From positions 1 through 11,502 of the forward strand of contig CAZYAN010000078.1 of assembly GCA_964645585.1 (NCBI GenBank): a DNA stretch of 11,502 nucleotides, written 5' to 3'. Of the stretch, positions 6,976 to 11,502 are shown piece by piece. Positions within the stretch are counted from its first letter, which is position 1. Every line of letters starts with the position of its first letter. A program made the position numbers and the translations under genes. This stretch comes from DATGSL01 sp964645585 (GTDB taxonomy: Bacteria; Verrucomicrobiota; Verrucomicrobiia; Opitutales; T3Sed10-336). A model generated the notes under the pieces. The model was not told the DNA's origin, made no database searches, and saw only the letters and a list, made by a program, of their open reading frames with translations.

Positions 6976-8241
6976 ATGAAAACTCCGCTGACAACCCAAG
7001 AACTCTCCACCGTAACCTCGAACGTAAAGCCGCTCGTCGACTCGCATCTTGAAGACACAGGCGGCCTTCTCCGGCTCGCTCCGAACTGGGTCCCTCGTTC
7101 GTTTCTCCAGCCGGGCCTTCGGATCAAGCTGCACCCGGACGATACCTACGCCTACGGACTCAACCGGGGCGGGATCGACGAACGCTGGTTTGGCTCGACC
7201 ACCGAAACCGCCAACGAGGGCCGCGACGCCGACGAAGGTCTCTCGTATGTGGTCGCCGGCAAAGAACGGTTCACGCTTCGCGACGCGATCGCCGAATGCG
7301 GCGCGCAGATCATCGGGCAAGAGCTTTGGGACAAATACAAAAAGTGGCCGGTGTATTCAAAGTTCTTCGACAACATGGGTCCCATTCCCCACCATATGCA
7401 CCAGAACGCCGAACAGGCCGCTTTGGTTGGCCAGGAAGGGAAACCTGAATCGTACTACTTTCCCCCGCAGCACAACAACGTCGGCAACAATTTCCCTTAC
7501 ACGTTCATGGGCCTCGAACCGGGCACGACCCGCGAGGAGGTCAAACGCTGCATCGAGAACTGGAACACGGGCGACAACGGCATTCTTGATCTTTCCAAGG
7601 CCTACCGGCTCAAGGTGGGCTCGGGCTGGCTGATCGACCCGTGCATCCTTCACGCGCCCGGTTCACTCTGCACCTACGAGCCGCAATGGGGCTCCGACGT
7701 TTTCGGCATGTATCAAAACCTGGTCGAAGGACGCGAGGTTCCCTGGTCGCTTCTGGTCAAAGACATGCCGAAGGAAAAGCACAACGATATCGACTTCATC
7801 GTCGATCAGCTCGATTGGGAGAAGAATACCGATCCAAATTTCAAGGACAACCATTACCTCGAGCCGGTCACGGCCGTTCAGGGCGAGGGTTTTCACGACA
7901 AGTGGATCGTCTACGGCAAAATCGACGGGTTCCAATATTTCACGGCCAAGGAGCTGACCGTCGAACCAGGCGCCACCTGCACCGTTAAAGACAACGGCGC
8001 TTATTCACTGATCGTTGTGCAAGGCGAAGGCTACGCGAACAAGCTCCGGCTCAATTGCCCGAAACTGCTCCGGTTTAACGAGCTTTCCCAAGACGAATTC
8101 TTCTGCACCGCCTCCGCGGCCAGCGAAGGCGTCACCTTCAAAAACACCTCCGAAACCGAACCGCTGGTCATGCTCCGCTACTTCGGCCCCGAGGTGAATC
8201 CCGACGCCCCCCAAATGGGCGCCCACAAATCACAAATCTAA
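6976..8241 (+). CDS. Cupin-type sugar isomerase, mannose-6-phosphate-isomerase-like
   Basis: A 421-residue cytoplasmic protein, first gene of the sugar cluster. A metal-binding cupin motif is intact: GPIPHHMHQNAE at 135-146 gives the HxH(x3)E ligands H140, H142 and E146, followed by a conserved-type Gly at 152. The second cupin motif supplies the remaining histidine in DPCILHAPGS (H226). A second beta-barrel at ~315-405 (ELTVEPGATCTV, LIVVQGEG) lacks these ligands, as in the two-domain layout of type I phosphomannose isomerases. The N-terminal third (GLNRGGIDERWFGS) is conserved-looking but of unknown role. The likely reaction is aldose-ketose isomerisation of a sugar or sugar phosphate; the exact substrate is unknown. 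The ATG at 6976 is preferred; a GTG at 6943 would add 11 residues without family support. The 3' end runs into a 7-bp repeat, so the last residues (HKSQI) are repeat-encoded and probably not functional. Confidence 0.88.
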   Translation: MKTPLTTQELSTVTSNVKPLVDSHLEDTGGLLRLAPNWVPRSFLQPGLRIKLHPDDTYAYGLNRGGIDERWFGSTTETANEGRDADEGLSYVVAGKERFTLRDAIAECGAQIIGQELWDKYKKWPVYSKFFDNMGPIPHHMHQNAEQAALVGQEGKPESYYFPPQHNNVGNNFPYTFMGLEPGTTREEVKRCIENWNTGDNGILDLSKAYRLKVGSGWLIDPCILHAPGSLCTYEPQWGSDVFGMYQNLVEGREVPWSLLVKDMPKEKHNDIDFIVDQLDWEKNTDPNFKDNHYLEPVTAVQGEGFHDKWIVYGKIDGFQYFTAKELTVEPGATCTVKDNGAYSLIVVQGEGYANKLRLNCPKLLRFNELSQDEFFCTASAASEGVTFKNTSETEPLVMLRYFGPEVNPDAPQMGAHKSQI

Positions 8242-8290
8242 AAACCCAGATCAAAATCGAAAATTTGAAATCTAAAATCTAAAATCAAAA
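8227..8290 (+). repeat. Degenerate 7-bp tandem repeat (AAATCTA type) between cupin and TIM-barrel genes
   Basis: AAATC or one-mismatch versions of it begin at 8227, 8234, 8241, 8248, 8254, 8261, 8268, 8275 and 8282, all spaced 7 except one 6-base step. The tract covers the last codons and stop of the cupin gene, fills the whole intergenic gap and ends at the A of the next ATG. It is far more AT-rich than the genes on either side. It resembles the short tandemly repeated heptamers described in some cyanobacteria in type, not in sequence. It may form an unstructured A-rich translation start region. Confidence 0.8.
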
Positions 8291-9291
8291 TGTATCTTCA
8301 CAATGCCATGTGGCCCGGACTCGTCGGCAAAGAGCCGGGCACCGACCATCCTCCGATCTCGCTCGACCGCATGCTCGAGCTGACCGTCAACGCCGAGGTC
8401 AACGGCCGGAAGTTCGACGGGGTTGATTTGTTCCTCTTCCATCCGCACGTCGATCCGGATATTTCGGACGATGATCTCAAGGCGCTCGCCGACAAGATCG
8501 GCGGAATGGGCCTCAAGATCGGCTCCTTCGTCGCCCCCGTCTGGCCCGGCACTGTCGGCGCTTCGGCGATGGGCTCCAGCGAAGACCGTCAAAAATTCCT
8601 CGACGCGATCCGCAAATCGTGCCGGATCGGCAAATTGCTTAACGAACACGGCATCCGCCAGTACGGCGTGATCCGCATCGACTCCGCCACCGGCCCGGCC
8701 GAGTGGGTGAAGGATCCGGAAGGCAACACGAAGAAGATCGCCGAAACGTTCCGCGAAGCCGGAAAGATCGCCGCCGACCACGGCGAACGGCTCGCCGCTG
8801 AAGGCGAAATCTGCTGGGCCGGTATGCATTCTTGGAAGGCGATGCTCAATACCCTCGAAGCGACCGGCATGCCTGAAACCGTCGGTTTCCAGGCCGATCT
8901 CGCGCACACCTACCTATACCTGATGGGCTACAACGCCCCGGAAGCCGCCCTCCTCAAGGAAAATTACACCGACGAGGAATTCGCTGAGGCTTACAAAACA
9001 ATGACCGACGCCCTCCGGCCATGGACGTTCGATTTCCATGTCGCCCAGAACGACGGCACGGTCCATGGCACCGGCTCCCACGAGAAGACCGGACGGCACT
9101 GCCCGGCCGACGATCCCAACGGCAAACTCGACATTCCGGCGCTTTCCAAAATCTGGCTCCAGGACGCCGAATCGCGCGGCATCCGCCACATTTGCTGGGA
9201 CGGCTGCATGTTCCCGAACAGCACGCTCGAAGACCCTGCGACCTGGAACACGATTCTCGCAACGATGATCGCCGTCGATCAGGCACTTTAA
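8290..9291 (+). CDS. Sugar phosphate isomerase/epimerase-type TIM barrel protein
   Basis: A 333-residue cytoplasmic protein of the xylose-isomerase-like TIM barrel superfamily, which includes epimerases, inosose dehydratases and deglycosylase-type lyases acting on (keto) sugars with a divalent metal. Strand-end motifs are visible in order: FDGVDLFLFHPH (42-53), KIGSFVAPVW (76-85), QYGVIRID (124-131), AAEGEICW (169-176), GFQADLAHTY (199-208), TFDFHVAQNDGTVHG (246-260) and IRHICWDG (298-305). Likely metal ligands are E171 or E173, D203, H250 and an acidic residue near D304. GSHEKTGRH at 262-270 would form an active-site loop. The ATG at 8290 directly follows the A-rich heptamer tract and has no Shine-Dalgarno sequence. 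It lies 48 bases after the cupin stop and 26 bases before the dehydrogenase start, so the three genes are probably one operon. The substrate is not predictable from sequence alone. Confidence 0.9.
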   Translation: MYLHNAMWPGLVGKEPGTDHPPISLDRMLELTVNAEVNGRKFDGVDLFLFHPHVDPDISDDDLKALADKIGGMGLKIGSFVAPVWPGTVGASAMGSSEDRQKFLDAIRKSCRIGKLLNEHGIRQYGVIRIDSATGPAEWVKDPEGNTKKIAETFREAGKIAADHGERLAAEGEICWAGMHSWKAMLNTLEATGMPETVGFQADLAHTYLYLMGYNAPEAALLKENYTDEEFAEAYKTMTDALRPWTFDFHVAQNDGTVHGTGSHEKTGRHCPADDPNGKLDIPALSKIWLQDAESRGIRHICWDGCMFPNSTLEDPATWNTILATMIAVDQAL

Positions 9292-9300
9292 AAACCTTTC

Positions 9301-9306
9301 AGAGGA
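9301..9306 (+). promoter_or_regulatory. Shine-Dalgarno-like site for the Gfo/Idh gene
   Basis: AGAGGA lies 11 bases before the ATG at 9318. It supports that start over the long in-frame extension upstream, which would overlap the TIM-barrel gene and translates to unrelated sequence. The spacing is slightly long. Confidence 0.45.
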
Positions 9307-9317
9307 AATTCGATATC

Positions 9318-10469
9318 ATGGGGAAAAAGAAGTTGAACATCGGTCTCGTCGGGTACGGCTTCATGGGCCGCACCCACTCGAACGCCTATTCCCAGCTCAG
9401 CCACTTTTTTGACACGGAATACGAGCCGGTTCGAAAAGCGGTCTGCGGGCGCGACGAGGCCAACGTCAAGGCCTTCGCCGAACGCTGGGGTTACGAATCC
9501 TGGGAAACCGACTGGCGGAAGCTGGTCGCGCGCGATGACATCGACGCGATCGACATCTGCACCCCGAACGATTCGCACGCCGAGATCGCTCTCGCCTGCA
9601 TCGAACACGGCAAGATGATTCTTTGCGAAAAACCCCTCGCCTTGAACGGCGACCAAGGCGAGAAAATGGTCGAAGCAGTCGAAAAAGCCGGCCTGCCGAA
9701 TCTTGTCTGGTACAATTACCGTTTCCTCCCCGCCGTTACCCTCGCTAAAAATATCGTCGATTCCGGCGAGCTCGGCAAAGTGTTCCACTATCGTGCGAAT
9801 TTCCTGCAAGACTGGACGATCTCAGCCGACCTCCCGCAGGGCGGGACCGCCCTTTGGCGTCTCGACGCGGCGGCCGCCGGATCGGGAGTCACCGGCGACT
9901 TGCTCGCGCACTGCATCGACACCGCCCGCTGGCTCAACGGCGACATCGTCTCCGTCTCAGCGATGACCGAAACATTCATTAAAGAGCGCGTCCACACCGC
10001 CACCGGGAAAAAGACGCCGGTCAAGATCGACGATGCTTGCGCGTTCTTGGCACGCTTTGAAAACGGTTCGCTCGCCATCTTCGAATCGACCCGCTACGCC
10101 CGCGGCCACAAAGCGCTCTACACCTTCGAAATCAACGGCGAACACAAATCGCTCGCTTGGGATCTTCACGACCTCAACCGCCTCTCCTACTTTGATCACG
10201 GCGTCCCCGGCGAACGGCGCGGCTGGAGCAGCATTCACACCACCGACGGCGACCACCCGTACGCCGGCAACTGGTGGGTTCCGGGTCTCTGCCTCGGCTA
10301 CGAACACTCGTTCACCCATGGACTCTACCAGTTCCTGAAATCACTCGAAAAACCCGACGCCCCGAAGGCGTATCCAGATTTTCGTCACGCCCTCGGCACC
10401 CAGTACGTCTGCGACGCCGTCCTCGCATCGGCGAGCAGCGGACAGTGGGTGAACGTGAAGCGGGCGTGA
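9318..10469 (+). CDS. Gfo/Idh/MocA family NAD(P)-dependent sugar or inositol dehydrogenase
   Basis: A 383-residue cytoplasmic oxidoreductase. The N-terminal Rossmann fold begins KLNIGLVGYGFMGRTHSNAY (GxGxxG-type at 12-17), followed by IDICTPNDSHAE (78-89) and the catalytic EKPLA (104-108, K105). The C-terminal sheet domain carries GDLLAHCIDTARWL (193-206), whose D194 and H198 match the family's catalytic Asp/His pair. The late segment DHPYAGNWWVPGLCLGYEHS (312-331) resembles a subgroup found beside TIM-barrel isomerases and implicated in 3-keto-sugar formation (ThuB-like); this subgrouping is from memory. The likely reaction is reversible oxidation of a ring hydroxyl, often at C3 of a glycoside or in a cyclitol. 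It follows the TIM-barrel gene by 26 bases in the same direction, so cotranscription is expected. Family membership is certain; the substrate is open. Confidence 0.95.
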   Translation: MGKKKLNIGLVGYGFMGRTHSNAYSQLSHFFDTEYEPVRKAVCGRDEANVKAFAERWGYESWETDWRKLVARDDIDAIDICTPNDSHAEIALACIEHGKMILCEKPLALNGDQGEKMVEAVEKAGLPNLVWYNYRFLPAVTLAKNIVDSGELGKVFHYRANFLQDWTISADLPQGGTALWRLDAAAAGSGVTGDLLAHCIDTARWLNGDIVSVSAMTETFIKERVHTATGKKTPVKIDDACAFLARFENGSLAIFESTRYARGHKALYTFEINGEHKSLAWDLHDLNRLSYFDHGVPGERRGWSSIHTTDGDHPYAGNWWVPGLCLGYEHSFTHGLYQFLKSLEKPDAPKAYPDFRHALGTQYVCDAVLASASSGQWVNVKRA

Positions 10470-10476
10470 ACGCTTT

Positions 10477-10503
10477 CCCGCTTCGCGGGTTATTGGTTAT
10501 TTT
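10477..10503 (+). terminator. Possible rho-independent terminator after the Gfo/Idh gene
   Basis: CCCGC (10477-10481) pairs with GCGGG (10485-10489) around a three-base loop (or 4 bp around five bases), eight bases after the stop codon. The following bases are T-rich and end in four Ts at 10500-10503. The stem is short and the T-rich part belongs to a 7-bp repeat, so function is uncertain, but position suits the end of the three-gene unit. Confidence 0.45.
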
Positions 10504-10530
10504 GTTGTTAGTTATTAGTTATTGGTTGTC
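10489..10530 (+). repeat. Degenerate 7-bp tandem repeat (GTTATTR type) after the Gfo/Idh gene
   Basis: GTTATT or a one- or two-mismatch version (GTTGTT, GTTGTC) starts at 10489, 10496, 10504, 10511, 10518 and 10525. All steps are 7 except one of 8. The tract is AT-rich, lies just after the cluster and has the same period as the tract at 8227-8290, but its unit is different and is not a reverse complement of the other. Confidence 0.75.
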
Positions 10531-10539
10531 CGAACCTGT

Positions 10540-10749
10540 ATGACAAGACCGGCCAAAACGTTTCGCAAGAGAGGGAGCACCGCCGTCCGACAATACGCGG
10601 AAGAGGGAGAGGCCCTGTTTGAGCTGGCTCATGAATTCGCGAAGGACGGCCTCGTTGACTTCGAACGACCGCCCCAGCCGCGGGCTCCCGAGACAGAGGA
10701 GTCCCCAACCAAGGCGGACCAAGGGAACGATATACATGAAATTTCATAA
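10540..10749 (+). CDS. Possible small protein of unknown function
   Basis: A 69-residue frame starting with ATG at 10540 (a GTG/TTG-type start slightly upstream is also possible). The N-terminal part is basic (MTRPAKTFRKRGSTAVRQYA), the middle looks like an amphipathic helix (EEGEALFELAHEFAKDGLVD), and the C-terminal third is proline- and charge-rich. Third codon positions are GC-rich as in the neighbouring genes. I do not recognise a family and no ribosome binding site is clear. It stands alone between the heptamer tract and the palindrome cluster, so it could be a real small gene, a remnant, or chance. Confidence 0.35.
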   Translation: MTRPAKTFRKRGSTAVRQYAEEGEALFELAHEFAKDGLVDFERPPQPRAPETEESPTKADQGNDIHEIS

Positions 10750-10806
10750 GGGCAAAAACCCCGGACGCGCCCGCGTGACCCAAATGGAGTGAAACTGCTT
10801 CCTCGT

Positions 10807-10884
10807 AGCATCGGGCCTTGCCCGATGACGGCCCCAGCGAGAGAGCGGTTTCGACGAAAACGTCATCCGGCAAGGCCCTGAGCT
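10807..10884. repeat. Long imperfect inverted repeat
   Basis: The 24-base left arm (10807-10830) matches the reverse complement of the right arm (10861-10884) at 20 positions, with 30 bases between. The left arm itself holds a perfect 8-bp hairpin: CATCGGGC (10809-10816) with GCCCGATG (10820-10827). The structure can therefore fold as one long stem or as smaller hairpins. It belongs to the palindrome-rich stretch before the transposase and looks like a REP/BIME-type extragenic element. Confidence 0.65.
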
Positions 10885-10933
10885 TTATAACACGAGGGCC
10901 ATCATGCCGTCTACAGGCTGACGCCGTATCATC

Positions 10934-11031
10934 GATCCCGGCGGGATCACAGCTTGTAGCCGGTGGTTGAGCGAGGAACGAGCGACACCACCGGATTTCG
11001 GTAAAAATCCGTTGCACCCCGGCAGGGGTGC
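10934..11031. repeat. Cluster of REP-like palindromes upstream of the transposase
   Basis: Four palindromes follow each other. GATCCCGGCGGGATC lies at 10934-10948. An 8-bp stem pairs CCGGTGGT (10960-10967) with ACCACCGG (10987-10994). CGGATTT (10992-10998) pairs with AAATCCG (11005-11011) and shares bases with the previous stem, so the two exclude each other. GCACCCC (11014-11020) pairs with GGGGTGC (11025-11031) around four bases and ends 15 bases before the transposase start codon. Clusters like this, next to a Y1 transposase, are typical of REP elements mobilised by RAYTs and of IS200-like elements, where 5' structure limits transposase translation. Confidence 0.7.
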
Positions 11032-11046
11032 CAGCAAGCTCCGGGT

Positions 11047-11493
11047 GTGCCCTCAACACATACCCGCCTCCTCTACCACCTCATTTTCGCAACGAAAAAC
11101 CGCGAACCCGTGATCGCCGCCTCCTGGCGCGCCCGTCTCCACGAATATCTCGGAGGCGCCGTGCGCGGTCTCGATGCGATCCCTCAAGGAGTGGGAGGCG
11201 TGGCCGATCATGTTCATCTGCTCGTAGGCCTGAAACCCGTTCATCGCCTGGCCGATTTCATGCGCGACGTAAAGAAATCTTCCTCCTCCTGGGCGACGGC
11301 GACGATTCCCGGTCCCGGTTTTCGATGGCAGGACGGCTACGCGGCATTCACGGTGAGCGCTTCCAATCAGGCCGCCGTGCAGGAATATATCAAGCGGCAG
11401 GAAGAGCACCATCGAAGGAAGACGTTTCGCGAAGAATTGATTGAGTTCCTCGAAAAATCCGGTGTCGATTACGATCAAAAGTATCTGGACTGA
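11047..11493 (+). CDS. IS200-like / REP-associated tyrosine (Y1, HUH) transposase
   Basis: A complete 148-residue single-strand transposase. The N-terminus PSTHTRLLYHLIFATKNREP is characteristic of this IS200-like group and fixes the start at the GTG at 11047. The HUH nuclease motif is HVH at 55-57 (DHVHLLVGL). The catalytic tyrosine is Y114 in VQEYIKRQEEHH, and FRWQDGYAAFTVS (92-104) is the usual central motif. It copies or moves DNA through a covalent 5'-phosphotyrosine intermediate and recognises hairpins. No tnpB-like partner follows within the few bases left. Both catalytic motifs are intact, so it may be active. The upstream palindrome cluster suggests a RAYT domesticated with its REP sequences. 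No Shine-Dalgarno sequence is seen, and a hairpin just upstream could limit translation. Confidence 0.93.
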   Translation: MPSTHTRLLYHLIFATKNREPVIAASWRARLHEYLGGAVRGLDAIPQGVGGVADHVHLLVGLKPVHRLADFMRDVKKSSSSWATATIPGPGFRWQDGYAAFTVSASNQAAVQEYIKRQEEHHRRKTFREELIEFLEKSGVDYDQKYLD

Positions 11494-11502
11494 AGGCTGG
11501 CA

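Noticed and set aside
9021..9317. In-frame extension of the Gfo/Idh gene upstream of 9318
   Set aside because: The added residues are arginine-rich antisense-like sequence overlapping the TIM-barrel gene. The Rossmann fold begins right after the ATG at 9318, which has a Shine-Dalgarno-like site.
10807..11031. CRISPR array
   Set aside because: The repeats are palindromes of differing sequence without constant units or regular spacers, and no cas gene is present.
10508..11059. Minus-strand open frame of 183 codons across the palindrome region
   Set aside because: Most of it is made of the palindromic repeats and the antisense of the small plus-strand frame; the translation does not look like a folded protein.

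Overview
The window looks like part of a Verrucomicrobiota (or, less likely, Planctomycetota) chromosome, probably a metagenome-assembled scaffold. The strongest lineage clue is the 1206-residue secreted protein. It joins a DUF1080 domain, a sugar-dehydrogenase-like propeller, a helical repeat region and a C-terminal CxxCH heme domain, an architecture typical of the PVC superphylum. GC-rich third codon positions, start codons mostly without clear Shine-Dalgarno sequences, 7-bp periodic AT-rich spacers and a palindrome-rich region beside a REP-type transposase fit this view. All family calls were made by reading the sequence; no database search was run.

Layout, left to right: (1) the 3' part of an assimilatory sulfite reductase hemoprotein gene (cysI type), cut by the window edge and followed by a strong hairpin; (2) the large secreted multidomain heme protein; (3) a short non-coding stretch with exactly 100 Ns flanked by two identical 55-bp sequences, which looks like an assembly join at a repeat; (4) a minus-strand gene for a small membrane protein of unknown function; (5) about 0.64 kb in which I find no convincing gene; (6) three co-directional genes for a mannose-6-phosphate-isomerase-like cupin, a sugar-phosphate-isomerase/epimerase-type TIM barrel and a Gfo/Idh/MocA dehydrogenase, with a 7-bp periodic tract inside the cluster and another just after it; (7) a possible small protein gene; (8) a cluster of palindromes leading into a complete IS200-like/REP-associated tyrosine transposase.

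The most interesting biology is the possible link between the secreted protein and the three-gene cluster. DUF1080 is now associated with hydrolysis of 3-keto-glycosides. Gfo/Idh enzymes and TIM-barrel isomerases are the usual partners in oxidise-cleave-reduce routes for unusual glycosides. Together they suggest a sugar catabolic module in which a glycoside is oxidised and cleaved in the periplasm, with electrons passing to heme, and the keto-sugar or sugar is then handled in the cytoplasm by the cupin, TIM barrel and dehydrogenase. This is inference: the substrate is unknown, and the two halves are separated by an opposite-strand gene and an unresolved scaffold gap.
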